Shown: positions 1-10,380, counted from the stretch's first letter. The stretch is DNA of 45,176 nt from a virus (IMGVR_UViG_3300012920_000076:1-45176); one strand, 5' to 3'. A program made the numbers and translations. Notes: generated from the sequence alone by a model not told the origin.

Positions 1-2720
1 TCTGTTGTTTTGTCTTTGTACTTATAAAGTAAAACATGCCGCCCTGTGCCTTTACTTTTATCATCGGCCTTGGGGACTGAAAGCCTCTCTAGCTTTCTAC
101 CTAACTCTCTTCCTATGCCCTTTGCGTCTACTACGTCAAGCACCCTCTTCTGTTTATTGCTACCCTCTATGCCTTTCTTGATGCTGCTTGCTTTTCTTTT
201 TTTGTTGGGTTTCTTTACAAGATCATCCAGAGAACTGAAGCCATACCACTCGTCTAATCTTTTTTGCAACTCGTTGTCTCGCTCATCCTTAGGCCTTAGC
301 CTTTTCATGGGGACAGAGTTTGCGTAGCTTTTTTGAGTATAGGTTGCTGAGGGGCTATTGTCTGCCTGCAGGGCGTCATAAAGCCTTGATATCTCCTCAT
401 CTAACTCAGTATTGGAGTCATCAAGCTTTTTAAACTCTTGAAGGTCGTCTATGTCTTTTTGCTCTACTACCAAGTTCCCATTAATATCAAGCGAGAATAA
501 ATCAACCTGAAGATCATCATTCATTCTACCCACGAATGTAGGAACTAAAGTGTCTCCGCGTTGTGTTACATATCCACTAGGAGTCATCAAGACCCCACCT
601 TTATAGGGCTTTAATTTTTCCTTGGCATCAAGCTTTCGCTGTTTTGCATCCCGAATGTCCTGCTGCTCTTTTTCCTTTTTCTCCCTATTTAAAGTATCCT
701 GAGGGGTCTCGGAGTCGATTGAGTCCTTATGCTTTTTAATAATCGCCCTATAGACAAGATTCCTAATCGAGTCATTAAAATCATCTCCAGCAAGATGAAC
801 GTCGAATAAGCTACTTCTTGCCGCAAGCCTAGCACTTTCTGCGGTAGCTCCTTCAGCTTGCCTCTCTGCTGCTAGGTCGTTAAGGAATCTATCTTCGTAA
901 TCGCCATCCGTTATTATTTCCTCGGCTACCTTTTTATTGGCTTCATCAACAACATTGCGCTTTCTTCTGGTAACCCTCTTGTTCTTCTTTTGATACGTCC
1001 ATCGGGTGTCACCTTCGGAAAACTCTATTTTACCTAGTGCTTCTGCAGCATCCTTGGTTAGGTCCTTGCCGATAAATACATTACCCGTAAAGCCACTGTC
1101 TCTCAGTATGTTTTCGGTATCTTCTTTACTTAGTACACCTGCGCCCCGATTAGCCTTCTCAAGGGACTTCTGCATTCTTTGATCTTGCCTTGTCTTGAGT
1201 ACGGTTACATTCGATGCGCTCAATGCATACTTGCGCTTACCTATAAATACCTTGTCATCAGATACAGACCTTACGTATCCCTTGAACTTTACTGTTCCAT
1301 CATTGAACTCTACGTAGTCTCCTTTTCCTATCTTTATCTCAGCGTATCCTTCTGTCCTTGCAGCATTATAGCGTGGGATGGTAACCATCTTACCATTCAC
1401 ATCTAGCACAACAAACTTATCGTCTGCGGATGCCATCCTACCACGGACGCCAGATTCTACATCCTGTATTTCCTCTCCGTATTTAAATACTCTATCATCC
1501 TGCTTATTTAGGAACTCCCTTTGGGTTTTTAGTCGTGACTCAAGATTAGCACGATCCTGTTTTTGCTGTTGCCGTAACAGGTCCATTTCCTTATCTGATG
1601 CAACAGGTGGTGGCCCTTCGTGCATAGCCTCAACCAGAGTTCCACCTACACCCCCTACAGAACCAAGTATGCCCGCATCCAGAAGGTGCTTTCTTTCTTG
1701 TGGAGTAAAACTATCCCATGTGGTTTCCTCTCCCTTGGCATACCTCTCCGCCATCTTGAGTATAAACTCTTGTCCAGCTTCTGTACCGCCCTCAAATATA
1801 ACATTCGTAGGTAAGGAATTGATAAATCTGTGCCAGTAATTTACAGCAGGTTTACCGCCTTGCGCCATAAACTTCTGCAGTATCTTGACAGGCATCACCA
1901 TGTCTAGGCCGCCCGCCAATGCACCACCTGCCATAGACCAAGCCTTTGCGTCCTTGGTCGATATGTAATCTTCGTGATCTTCTGGTAATTGTGTATTAGG
2001 GTAAAGATTCTGATATATCTCGCCAGTATTCATGCCAAGCGAAGACATGCCCACACCAGTAATTGCACCGATACGCTCAAACTGAGACTCAATGTATTCT
2101 CTCTTACTCAAGTTCTGAGGGAGACCATTGATGTTCTTTGTGACCCTAGCATTATCTGGGATTCGCTTAGATGCGACTCGACCCAATGCCTTACCAGCGT
2201 CTTTACTTACCTTACCTGCGCCTAGCATATAAACGAGGGAGGGTACTGTTTGCCCAATAGCTGATCCTGCGCCTCTTGCAATGGACTCTGGATCGCTCCA
2301 ATTAATCTCTGACGGACTGACGATACTAGGGGTCTCCGCACTAGCAGCCCTACTCATTTCATTGGCTCTAGACATCAGCCAATCCTCAGCCTCAGGAGAT
2401 ACATATCCAGCCTTCAGCGCAAGGTCAGATGTAACAGAACCCATTAACCCTAGCCCAGCCATTCTGGCTGCACGAACAGGTTCTTTTAGGATTCCTGTCC
2501 AGCCCTGCATGTCTGGGTCTGGTGTGTGCTTTACGGCATAATACCTATCAGCAAAAGCCCGACCATAAACCTGCTCAGGTAACTGGCCCTCTTTTTCTAC
2601 ACGCTGGCCAAGCAAAAAGGTAATCCGATCATCCGTAAGCTCGGATGTATCAATTCCTTGCGATGCTAAGTTTACCCGATACTGCTGGGTATACGGATCT
2701 ACTGGGTTAGCTGTTGCCAT
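1..2720 (-). CDS. Large internal virion (ejection/polyvalent-type) protein, partial
   Basis: This frame is open on the minus strand from an ATG at 2720 to the window edge with no stop, so more than 900 residues are visible and the C-terminus is missing. The first third is helical with Gly/Ala-rich hydrophobic stretches (for example AWSMAGGALAGGLDMVMP) and a segment reading EGGTEAGQEF followed by another Gly-rich helix. I associate that pattern with large phage internal or ejected proteins. The rest is highly charged and Lys/Glu-rich. I see no transglycosylase or polymerase motif. It overlaps the preceding gene by 22 bp and lies last in the visible structural operon, where T7-like phages keep gp15/gp16-type proteins. 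The role in DNA ejection is inferred from position and composition; the reading frame itself is certain. Confidence 0.7.
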   Translation of the reverse strand, partial: MATANPVDPYTQQYRVNLASQGIDTSELTDDRITFLLGQRVEKEGQLPEQVYGRAFADRYYAVKHTPDPDMQGWTGILKEPVRAARMAGLGLMGSVTSDLALKAGYVSPEAEDWLMSRANEMSRAASAETPSIVSPSEINWSDPESIARGAGSAIGQTVPSLVYMLGAGKVSKDAGKALGRVASKRIPDNARVTKNINGLPQNLSKREYIESQFERIGAITGVGMSSLGMNTGEIYQNLYPNTQLPEDHEDYISTKDAKAWSMAGGALAGGLDMVMPVKILQKFMAQGGKPAVNYWHRFINSLPTNVIFEGGTEAGQEFILKMAERYAKGEETTWDSFTPQERKHLLDAGILGSVGGVGGTLVEAMHEGPPPVASDKEMDLLRQQQKQDRANLESRLKTQREFLNKQDDRVFKYGEEIQDVESGVRGRMASADDKFVVLDVNGKMVTIPRYNAARTEGYAEIKIGKGDYVEFNDGTVKFKGYVRSVSDDKVFIGKRKYALSASNVTVLKTRQDQRMQKSLEKANRGAGVLSKEDTENILRDSGFTGNVFIGKDLTKDAAEALGKIEFSEGDTRWTYQKKNKRVTRRKRNVVDEANKKVAEEIITDGDYEDRFLNDLAAERQAEGATAESARLAARSSLFDVHLAGDDFNDSIRNLVYRAIIKKHKDSIDSETPQDTLNREKKEKEQQDIRDAKQRKLDAKEKLKPYKGGVLMTPSGYVTQRGDTLVPTFVGRMNDDLQVDLFSLDINGNLVVEQKDIDDLQEFKKLDDSNTELDEEISRLYDALQADNSPSATYTQKSYANSVPMKRLRPKDERDNELQKRLDEWYGFSSLDDLVKKPNKKRKASSIKKGIEGSNKQKRVLDVVDAKGIGRELGRKLERLSVPKADDKSKGTGRHVLLYKYKDKTT

Positions 2721-4087
2721 GTTTCACCAATAGCTCCCTTGACATCATCCCTACTATCTTCTGCAACCATTCCATAAATATCCCAAAGCATCCAAAGCGT
2801 AGAAGCCCATCCGATTGGGCCCGAAACTGCTCCAGCAATACCCTTTCCTCCTACTTTCAAGATATTGCCCATTAGGCCAGAAGATATTGCTTTCTTAGAT
2901 GCAGCACTTATGCCTTTTGGCATCTTCTTTAATGCATCTGCATTTTCTTGTACGAGCACAGCTAACGCCTTGGGATCGGACCTTACATTACTTGGTACGT
3001 CAATATTATTTGCCTCAAGTAGCTTGACTTGCATTGCAGCAAGGTCAGCAAGCTCTTTTTTTAGATTACCAGCGCCACCCTTCTCGGCTATCTCCTTCAT
3101 TGCCGCAACCTTGTCTGAACCAAACTCGTCTATAACAGAACTGGCTCTCTTTAGGTTAATAGCACCAATTCCCTTTTGGGCTCCTTTGTATGCGAGCGCA
3201 GCGGGAACTCCGTATCCAATTGCTTTCCCTGCCATCCCTATAAAATTGTTGTTTGGTAATCCAAATACCTTTTCGTTATTACCACCAATACCAGTAGGCA
3301 TTTTTGCGGAATTATAATCTGGGCTTGCATCTGGCACACTCTCCACTGAGCCAGCCATAGGTGACATAGTGGAGGCTTGGCCTTGTGGATAATATCCAGC
3401 TTGTATCAGGTCTCGAATCAATGCCCTTCTGTCAACTTGCTTTGCACCTTGGTCTGCAGCGTAATTCTGAAGGTAGCTAGATAGACTGAAGTCAGGAATA
3501 GTTTGCTCTATGTACTTATTTTGTAAAAGTTTAAAATACGGAGAACTGGAAGCAGGTATATCTTGCCCTTGCCCAGCCGCCGCTTTGATTTGCTTCCACT
3601 CTTCGGTCTTTCTAAAATCTTTTGATGCTTCACCTTCGAGCCATAACTTAATCTGGTCTCTAGGTGCTCTCGTATCCAGTATTCTCTTCTCTTCATTTAG
3701 GACTGCAGCCTGACTTGAGTGCGCCTTAAAGGCATCCATTTCAGATCCGAGAATTTGGCTCATTGCCGCTTGTCGCCTTTGACGCTCATTTCCCTTCTGC
3801 TGACTTCCTGCCATGGTTGCCATCTCCATTTCAGTTAGCCCTTTAGGTACTGGAATGTTTGGCTGGCTTTCTAGTATCTTAGCTAACCCAGCAACAGCTT
3901 TTGCCCTTCTGTCCTCGGCAAGACGCTTGTCCTGCATGAAGCTGTTTGCATTGATTGCTCTTGATTGGTTTTCAATCGCAGCATCATTACGCAACATCTG
4001 CGCCCTGAGAGCAGCTGTTTGATCGTCAACCCTAGGAGGACGAATGGGCTGTACACCCATTGGGCTTAGGTTTTGGAGGTATGACAT
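2699..4087 (-). CDS. Putative internal virion protein, 462 aa
   Basis: The first half (residues about 20-220) is Gln/Arg/Lys-rich and predicted helical. The second half holds a Gly/Ala segment (MAGKAIGYGVPAALAYKGA), more helices, and a C-terminal hydrophobic stretch near residues 415-445 (AGAVSGPIGWASTLWMLWD) that could insert in a membrane. It starts in a 1-base stop/start overlap with the 246-aa gene and overlaps the giant ejection-type gene by 22 bp, so the three are translationally linked. The architecture resembles ejected internal core proteins of podoviruses, but I do not recognise a family. A membrane-anchored structural protein is the main alternative. Confidence 0.6.
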   Translation of the reverse strand: MSYLQNLSPMGVQPIRPPRVDDQTAALRAQMLRNDAAIENQSRAINANSFMQDKRLAEDRRAKAVAGLAKILESQPNIPVPKGLTEMEMATMAGSQQKGNERQRRQAAMSQILGSEMDAFKAHSSQAAVLNEEKRILDTRAPRDQIKLWLEGEASKDFRKTEEWKQIKAAAGQGQDIPASSSPYFKLLQNKYIEQTIPDFSLSSYLQNYAADQGAKQVDRRALIRDLIQAGYYPQGQASTMSPMAGSVESVPDASPDYNSAKMPTGIGGNNEKVFGLPNNNFIGMAGKAIGYGVPAALAYKGAQKGIGAINLKRASSVIDEFGSDKVAAMKEIAEKGGAGNLKKELADLAAMQVKLLEANNIDVPSNVRSDPKALAVLVQENADALKKMPKGISAASKKAISSGLMGNILKVGGKGIAGAVSGPIGWASTLWMLWDIYGMVAEDSRDDVKGAIGETWQQLTQ

Positions 4088-4827
4088 TATCCGTAGCGGA
4101 AAGGATTGTAGGAGTTCATTAGCTCAATGTATGGAGCCGTCATTGCTTTTACTGATTTACCGCCAGAAAGTCGTGTTAACATGTCGTCTTCGTACTGACC
4201 TATCATTGGCATTGCTGCAAGCTTCTGACGCATCAGGTTGGATTGCTCATTCATCCTGTCTTGGATGTTTTGCTGTTCCATTTGGGCTTGGTTTCCTGCT
4301 GACTGAGTAATGGCGTTGAGTACAGCTCCTTGGTTTGCGTTTCTGAAGTTACTGCCCCCTCCCATGTCTGCTTGCATGTTGTTATAAGCAGCATTGGCTA
4401 CATTTCCAGAAAGTGAGTTTTGTATTCCCTGTAGGACGTTGTTGTGCTGTTGTGTTCTAGCACGAGCCATTTCGGCCATATTCCTGTTTCTCTCTGCCTC
4501 ATACCCGCCTCCGAAAAGATTACCTACAGTCTGATTGTAGGCATTCTGCTGGTTCATGCCAGCTTGGTTAGATATGCCCTGTGCTTGATTAAATATACTA
4601 TCGTTGTCGAAGTTGTTCGTTAGGGTTCCGAACATGCTACCCATCTGATCCTCAAGCGCACGATTGGTTTGATTGCCAAGCATACCAAACGCCCCACGCT
4701 CGCGGGCAAGGTCTTCACCGAACTGCAGGTTTTCCCTCTGCTGTTTGCCTTGCTCTCGTATTTGAGATAAGGCTTGCTGGCCAGCCCTCTTCTGTGCCTT
4801 CTTCTTTGAGCCAAATAGATCAATCAT
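4087..4827 (-). CDS. Putative internal virion protein, 246 aa, Gln/Asn-rich
   Basis: Nearly the whole protein is low-complexity and rich in Gln, Asn, Met and Gly (for example GMNQQNAYNQTVGN), with a basic N-terminus (FGSKKKAQKRAGQQA). A helical, Q/N-rich protein of about 200-250 residues just upstream of larger ejection proteins fits the slot of T7 gp14-like internal proteins. That is an inference from position and size, not sequence recognition. The start has one of the clearest Shine-Dalgarno sequences in the structural block (GGAGGA, about 6 nt before the ATG). It overlaps its neighbours by 4 bp (ATGA) and 1 bp. Confidence 0.6.
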   Translation of the reverse strand: MIDLFGSKKKAQKRAGQQALSQIREQGKQQRENLQFGEDLARERGAFGMLGNQTNRALEDQMGSMFGTLTNNFDNDSIFNQAQGISNQAGMNQQNAYNQTVGNLFGGGYEAERNRNMAEMARARTQQHNNVLQGIQNSLSGNVANAAYNNMQADMGGGSNFRNANQGAVLNAITQSAGNQAQMEQQNIQDRMNEQSNLMRQKLAAMPMIGQYEDDMLTRLSGGKSVKAMTAPYIELMNSYNPFRYG

Positions 4828-5495
4828 GCTGTTCTCCTCCAGAAGTATACTGTTACATATGGTGGCATATTCTCATGTGCAAGGCCACCGCCAGTTGTGC
4901 CTGTGCTATCAATAGAATTGTCCCTCTGCCTAAAGCTATAACTTGCGTTATTCCTCTTTCCAGCCTCCTGCACTAAGGATGTGGAGGTCCACACTTTATT
5001 TGTTGAGTCCCCTAGGGAATGAGTGTGGGAAGGTATCTGTGACTCGGTTAAAGTTACTGACTTAGCTCCGCCAATGCCTGCGGTTCCATCTTGAGATACA
5101 GAGCCAAAGTCACTGTCTGTTGTGCTGTGCCCGACTAAAGTCCTGCCCTCTCCGTACTTAACCCAAGTGCCGACTGTTGGAGCAGAGTTTACAACTGTAA
5201 TATGTATTCCACCCACAGGGCACACTATATTAAGTATTTGCAGATCCGTCCTTTGTGCGGCATCTACAGATGTCTGCAGATCGGTCTTTGCGGTAGTTAA
5301 ATCTGAATCTAGATTTGAAAGCTGAGTAATGACCTCATTGATCTTACCTGCTATATTCTTCAGATTATCATCCATCTGAGTGAACGTCATTGGACTTCCA
5401 GACAGATCACGGGTAATAACTTGAGCGTTATTTGCTGGCGTAGTGTGTGCGCCACCCGTCAGCTTATCTAACTTATCTGGCTCGGTATAAGACAT
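4824..5495 (-). CDS. Tail fibre/collar-domain protein
   Basis: The C-terminal half carries the tail-collar/receptor-binding tip signature: PVGGIHI, then TVGTWVKYGEGRTLVG, then LTESQIPSHTHSL, ending ENMPPYVTVYFWRR. This PVG...W...GEGR...PSHTH...N.PPY..VYFW order is typical of short tail fibres and collar-domain adhesins. The N-terminus (residues 1-75) has a short coiled coil (NEVITQLSNLDSDLTTAKTD), probably a trimeric shaft. I chose the ATG at 5495 (MSYTEPDK); an in-frame TTG lies two codons upstream, and neither has a clear Shine-Dalgarno sequence. The stop overlaps the next start by 4 bp. Likely role: host binding at the virion surface. Confidence 0.8.
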   Translation of the reverse strand: MSYTEPDKLDKLTGGAHTTPANNAQVITRDLSGSPMTFTQMDDNLKNIAGKINEVITQLSNLDSDLTTAKTDLQTSVDAAQRTDLQILNIVCPVGGIHITVVNSAPTVGTWVKYGEGRTLVGHSTTDSDFGSVSQDGTAGIGGAKSVTLTESQIPSHTHSLGDSTNKVWTSTSLVQEAGKRNNASYSFRQRDNSIDSTGTTGGGLAHENMPPYVTVYFWRRTA

Positions 5496-5525
5496 GACCA
5501 AATGATACTGATATGGGTTTTACAG

Positions 5526-5720
5526 TCAAGTTCCGATCCTATTGGCTATAGCGTTTATTGTGTCAATTAGCCTAGACCAGTAATTAGAAAGCTCCTGCTG
5601 GTACTCATCCACACCCTCTGGGTCTAATTGCCTTATGCCCTCGGGTAGCCTTGGCAACTCCTGTATGTCAGAAGGCACGATAGGAGCTTGGGTGGTTGGA
5701 GTGGACTTAGCTAGAGGCAT
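5526..5720 (-). CDS. Small hypothetical protein, 64 aa
   Basis: A short protein with a Pro/Thr-rich N-terminus (STPTTQAPIVPSD) and a helical C-terminus (YWSRLIDTINAIANRIG). It starts inside the last 14 bases of the nozzle-like gene and precedes the collar-type fibre by about 30 bp, so it belongs to the tail operon. I do not recognise the family. A small fibre-attachment protein or chaperone is possible, but nothing in the sequence proves it. Confidence 0.5.
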   Translation of the reverse strand: MPLAKSTPTTQAPIVPSDIQELPRLPEGIRQLDPEGVDEYQQELSNYWSRLIDTINAIANRIGT

Positions 5721-8700
5721 TTATAAATCCCCCTTGCCCGATTACTTGGTGTGCGGATTTGTCAAATATTCCAGCAACCTCTAATGTCTTTCCGATATAT
5801 CTAAATTGCGCATTCCCTGTTACCTCAATCCTATCTTGGAACAACGGCGCTCTTAGGTACAAAGGTATGGCATTTTCGTCAGATAAGTCCGTAAGTTCTA
5901 TGGACTGTATATCTTCATCCTCTCCAAAGGCATACCTTTTGCTTGAGTCTGAGGCCGATGTGTAGGCTGTATAGACTATCAACTTCACCAATGGCAAGTT
6001 ATTATTTATGCTGGGTATGTCTGATGCGTGCAAGATGTAAGTCCTTAAGTCCTTGTCATTGAAAGTGTCACCAAATGAATACAGTCCACTTTCAAGTATG
6101 GAGGTGTAGTCGTAATAGTTTTCGCCTACTTGCCTAGTATATACTCTATGGGGCTGACCTGTTCCTACTGGCGTCATCCATCCGTATCTGGTTATCATAT
6201 GCCCGCTACTTTGAGCTGCATTAAAAGTAGACTGACCTTCATAGATGTTCCCTTGAATCCTATGGGCCATAAGGAATATTTGTTCGACTCTCTCGTTGGT
6301 TTCTGGAAGCGCAGATGTATTGGGTGCTGTTGTTGCTGTTGCCGCTGTAAGCACGGCATCCATCTCTGATACAGTCCCATTGATATAATCAAAGCAAATT
6401 GTGTTATTAAGAGTACACAGGAAGTATTCTTTTGTTAAAGGATTCTCTGCTGCAAATATCTTCTCGGACTCCTCATATGATACATCCTCCCAGAAGGTTG
6501 TTCCGTAGCTTAGCTCGGCAGATAATGCTGGTTCTGGCTGAGACATAGAGACCTTGTATATCCCATGCGTGCCAGAGTATATATGTACTCTATTTTGTAC
6601 ATTTATAATGCTATTCCTAAAACTAGGAACGGATTTACCGATGTATCTGGTTCTAAAGGTAAATGGTGTTGCCACCTTGCCTGTCTGAGAGATTGTAAAG
6701 TAACCTCCCTCACGATAGCAAGCCAAGCTATCTGACATGGTTTCCATCTTGATTATCGCACTTCCATCCTCTTGCCAATCTTGATATCCAGAGCCTAAGT
6801 CGAAATCGTATACATATGCGTCACCAAGCTGAACCGATCTTGATATGAAAGCATTCTCATTAGTGGTAGATGCGTGTGCATTCAACCTAAACTGCTTATT
6901 CATCCAATTCCTTGGCTTCCACTTAAAGAATCCGTTGCCTAAGTAAAAGCTATCTTGGTAATAACCAAACCATTCCCATTGAGGGTTAGCGATCGGACTG
7001 AACGATGCATCCAAATACCTATAAATCCAATCGCCAGACAAGTAAAATAAACCAAGATCCCACGATCCTGTTTCTCTCGTCTTCAAGATCCAGCCTCCGG
7101 ATATACTCTCAGTACCTTCAAGGATATTGTTGACTGGATCTTCGTAGGGCTCGAACTCAGCAGTAGTCTGGGGTTCGGCCTCAATAGTCAATGTAGTTGA
7201 AGTTGTGCTAAACTCAGTAACCTCAAAGCTAGAACCTCCTGCTGGAACTAAGTAAATAATTCCAGATTCCGTGTCACAGAATGCAGATATATATGGATTA
7301 AAATTGGTGTTTATAAAATCTGTAACAGCCTTAACTATGGGGTTTATTCCAGCCAAAAGCTCGCTTGCGGTCGCAGTCGCTGGTACAGGAAGTCCCGTGC
7401 TAGATGGAAGTGTCATGGTTGCTCCGTACCCAAGAGGCTGCGGACTAAAGCTTGCATTGGTAAATTCGGTCACAAACGTAAGGGTTCCGCCCTGAACAGA
7501 GCCACTAAGCCTGTACGCAATTGCATCGCCTTTATAAATCCTATTAAGCTCTATATTGTCTCCCTCACTCTTGGGCTCAAAGGTAATATAGTTCCTGAGA
7601 TAAGTATGCTCGTAAGCAAATGACTCTATGTACCTGCCTGTTGAGGATGAGGTTATGATGGATTCATGTAGTCCCTCGCAGAACACTGACCCTAATAACC
7701 TCCAATCTGGAGAGCTGCCAAATAAAGCAGACTTGTTATTATCGCTAAAATACTGACCAAAATCAAAGTAATGCGTAACTGTCTTCTCCGCAGTCGTGCC
7801 CTTGTTGATAATAAACTCAAGGTAATATGTATGAATAGTAAATGGCTTACCTGACACCGCTGCGGTTGGCATTCCTAAGAGGCTTGACGCTACATATAAA
7901 AGTTCGTAAGGCCCATTTACTGCCTCCACCTTTACTGGCTTGCTGAGAGTGAATGCCTCGTCTGGCACCTCTGTACTATCTTCGCCATGTAACTCTGCGT
8001 AAGCTTCTCTTATCTCCTGCTGTGTTGCGCCCCCTCTACTGTTCTCAACTATTGTGGAGACTTCTATATCGCCCTGTGCGTCATCGTCTGATACTGTTGT
8101 TTTAAATGCAACACCTGCTGTTTTAGCCGTAAGTGTTATTCCGTTATTTGATGCCTCTGCATTTACAACCTCTGAGCTTTCATTTATTAAGTTTGCAAGG
8201 CTGAAGGAAATCTCTCCTGCGGATGGATTTGCACTAAGTTCCTCTGTGGTGTCTAAGCTATATGACTCCCTATCTACTACTACACTATATGTAGCAAACT
8301 CGTATGCACTTAAGGCAGAAGTAGCTAATGACTGAGTTGTTGCTGTTCCGCCCGATTGGGTCTCTACTCTAATTTCAAATGTGTTGGCATCTATGTATCT
8401 AACTATGTGATTTCTGTTGATCTCTGCAGCAGGAATCCCGTCTAAATCGGATGCACCTTGAATAGTTACGATCTCTCCGCTCTCTAGGGTGTGCGCTACC
8501 ACTTGAGAGGAACCGTCCTTTAGTTCCACCTTAATATTCCTTGTCGCAGTGGCGTCCACGCTTATATCTACGCCAGTTACTGTTGAAGGAAGGGTTAATA
8601 CCGAAGAGTTTGATACACCATCATGTTTAGTGACGCGAATTGAATCCTTTTGTGCTGTAGCACCCTCAAGGACTTTTTCGTATTCCGATATTAAGTCTGG

Positions 8701-10380
8701 CTTGATTATGCTCATGCCAACTATATTACTGAGAATATCTACAGTTACTGATGTAGGTGGAGGAGCAATTGTGATTGATAAATTTTCTGCAGTTGAATAT
8801 GTAGGCTCTCCATCATACTCAATTCCGACTACCCTACCTCCTGCAGAAATTACAGATACAACATTGGTAATTCCACTAACCCCAGCTATTGTGACCGCAG
8901 GAGCAGATGCGTATCCAATTCCACCATCAGTTATAGTGATGCCGATATTTCCAGTATTCTTTTCGCCCGTAGCTTTAGCTTGCCTAACATTCGATGTCAC
9001 CAAAGTGAACCTATCCTCGGGACTTGTGTCTGGGAGAGCTACATAGTATTCCTCTCCAACATCTGGCCCTCGACCAGAATCTATAGCTGTCACACGGATT
9101 TTATCTCCATGACTCAGGCCATGGTTTTCCTTAGTGAAAACATCAGACCCAATGTCTCCAGTTATGCCATTTATGGCAACATTACCAGAAGTAGCAATAG
9201 CTAGCTTATCTCCACTAACCCCAGCACCAGAAACATAAACTGTAGAGCCCTTTTTGATTGTGGCTATATTGCCTGCAGTATCTTGATTTCCATCTAGAAC
9301 AAAAACATTACTGTCTTTCTCTATTGACCCAGAAAGCGATTGATTAAATAGCCAAGGCTCCCCATATGCAGACCAAAGTATCGAATATTGATTCCTGCTT
9401 GTCCTTATTTGCGTCCCATGAAGTGGCATATCATATACGCAACCATATTCGCCCTGAGGAGACGAAGAAAGCAAATCCCTGCCCTCGTCTATCTCCATGA
9501 TGTCCGCACAAACCAACCTTCCATCATAGGATTGTATTGTGCCTACAGAAGCTACTCCATTTTCTCTCAACCCTCTAAGTGACTCAGCCTTACTCCAGTC
9601 ACTTCTATATACCAAAGGAAGGTCGTATCCATTATTGAATATTACATAACCGCTTACCTCCACGCATTCCCATCTCCTAATGATATTATCACTGTCCTCG
9701 TCAATATGATGAAGTCCGCTTGCTATAACAGTCCATCCCTCGGATGAAGATGACTCCTCAAAATAGTTAGATTCAATATAATCTACATTGAATATTTGGA
9801 CCTCAGTATTTATTTCTATATCTTCGCCACCATTAAGAATCTCGTATCCAACTATTTCACCATTAGAAATTAATGCCTCCGCACTAAAGTCTGTGCCATA
9901 TATGCTTAATGTAGCATATTCGTAACCGCTCCCCCCATTGGTAATAGCTAACTCCCTAACAACATCGTCTTTATTGACAGTAGTTATGCCATTGGGTCCA
10001 ATAAAAGAATCATTTATCGTTATGGTGTCAGACACTACGATTGTAGCTCCCGTGGGGGATACCATATATGATGATCCAGTTACTGGTACATATGCAAATA
10101 GCTCGCCACCTCTTGCCCCAACAAGCCGAGCAGTGCCTTCGTGATCCGTGTACTCATGAAGCAGGCTAACTGCACCCACATTGAATGGGTCTCCACCCAT
10201 CTCATGTGCGTTAGGGAGAAGGTCCCAGCCCTCTCGTCTTATCTCAGAGTCTAGATCCCGCCTAAAGTTTAGCTTGTTGGCGTAATTAGATATGTCTACC
10301 GTGGCATCTGCGGCTCGCTTTGATAGCTTACCGCCATTCGATGGCCTTACGGTCTTGTGGACATATCTCTTTTTTGCCAT
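5707..10380 (-). CDS. Very large tail nozzle-like protein (tail tubular B-type), 1557 aa
   Basis: The N-terminus is basic (MAKKRYVHKTVRPSNGGKL), then a segment (NKLNFRRDLDSEIRREGWD) resembles the lead-in of podoviral tail nozzle and stabiliser proteins, which list template coordinates before a beta-propeller. Most of the rest is beta-rich. Two stretches, about residues 145-195 and 480-545, carry the GGSGY/GGIGY...V.I.G motif seen in many phage adhesin-like modules. The C-terminal 350 residues (YSGTHGIYKVSMSQPEPAL, then FICTLNN-type strands) look propeller-like. T7 gp12 is about 800 residues, so this is roughly twice the usual size, apparently through inserted beta domains. It starts 7 bp after the 62-aa gene and has no Shine-Dalgarno sequence. 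A tail-spike is the main alternative. Confidence 0.6.
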   Translation of the reverse strand: MAKKRYVHKTVRPSNGGKLSKRAADATVDISNYANKLNFRRDLDSEIRREGWDLLPNAHEMGGDPFNVGAVSLLHEYTDHEGTARLVGARGGELFAYVPVTGSSYMVSPTGATIVVSDTITINDSFIGPNGITTVNKDDVVRELAITNGGSGYEYATLSIYGTDFSAEALISNGEIVGYEILNGGEDIEINTEVQIFNVDYIESNYFEESSSSEGWTVIASGLHHIDEDSDNIIRRWECVEVSGYVIFNNGYDLPLVYRSDWSKAESLRGLRENGVASVGTIQSYDGRLVCADIMEIDEGRDLLSSSPQGEYGCVYDMPLHGTQIRTSRNQYSILWSAYGEPWLFNQSLSGSIEKDSNVFVLDGNQDTAGNIATIKKGSTVYVSGAGVSGDKLAIATSGNVAINGITGDIGSDVFTKENHGLSHGDKIRVTAIDSGRGPDVGEEYYVALPDTSPEDRFTLVTSNVRQAKATGEKNTGNIGITITDGGIGYASAPAVTIAGVSGITNVVSVISAGGRVVGIEYDGEPTYSTAENLSITIAPPPTSVTVDILSNIVGMSIIKPDLISEYEKVLEGATAQKDSIRVTKHDGVSNSSVLTLPSTVTGVDISVDATATRNIKVELKDGSSQVVAHTLESGEIVTIQGASDLDGIPAAEINRNHIVRYIDANTFEIRVETQSGGTATTQSLATSALSAYEFATYSVVVDRESYSLDTTEELSANPSAGEISFSLANLINESSEVVNAEASNNGITLTAKTAGVAFKTTVSDDDAQGDIEVSTIVENSRGGATQQEIREAYAELHGEDSTEVPDEAFTLSKPVKVEAVNGPYELLYVASSLLGMPTAAVSGKPFTIHTYYLEFIINKGTTAEKTVTHYFDFGQYFSDNNKSALFGSSPDWRLLGSVFCEGLHESIITSSSTGRYIESFAYEHTYLRNYITFEPKSEGDNIELNRIYKGDAIAYRLSGSVQGGTLTFVTEFTNASFSPQPLGYGATMTLPSSTGLPVPATATASELLAGINPIVKAVTDFINTNFNPYISAFCDTESGIIYLVPAGGSSFEVTEFSTTSTTLTIEAEPQTTAEFEPYEDPVNNILEGTESISGGWILKTRETGSWDLGLFYLSGDWIYRYLDASFSPIANPQWEWFGYYQDSFYLGNGFFKWKPRNWMNKQFRLNAHASTTNENAFISRSVQLGDAYVYDFDLGSGYQDWQEDGSAIIKMETMSDSLACYREGGYFTISQTGKVATPFTFRTRYIGKSVPSFRNSIINVQNRVHIYSGTHGIYKVSMSQPEPALSAELSYGTTFWEDVSYEESEKIFAAENPLTKEYFLCTLNNTICFDYINGTVSEMDAVLTAATATTAPNTSALPETNERVEQIFLMAHRIQGNIYEGQSTFNAAQSSGHMITRYGWMTPVGTGQPHRVYTRQVGENYYDYTSILESGLYSFGDTFNDKDLRTYILHASDIPSINNNLPLVKLIVYTAYTSASDSSKRYAFGEDEDIQSIELTDLSDENAIPLYLRAPLFQDRIEVTGNAQFRYIGKTLEVAGIFDKSAHQVIGQGGFINASS

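Noticed and set aside
2865-3317. Large antisense ORFs on the plus strand of the structural region (for example 150 aa here, 205 aa at 16,361)
   Set aside because: They lie opposite well-supported minus-strand genes and mirror their repeats. No start signals or family motifs are present.
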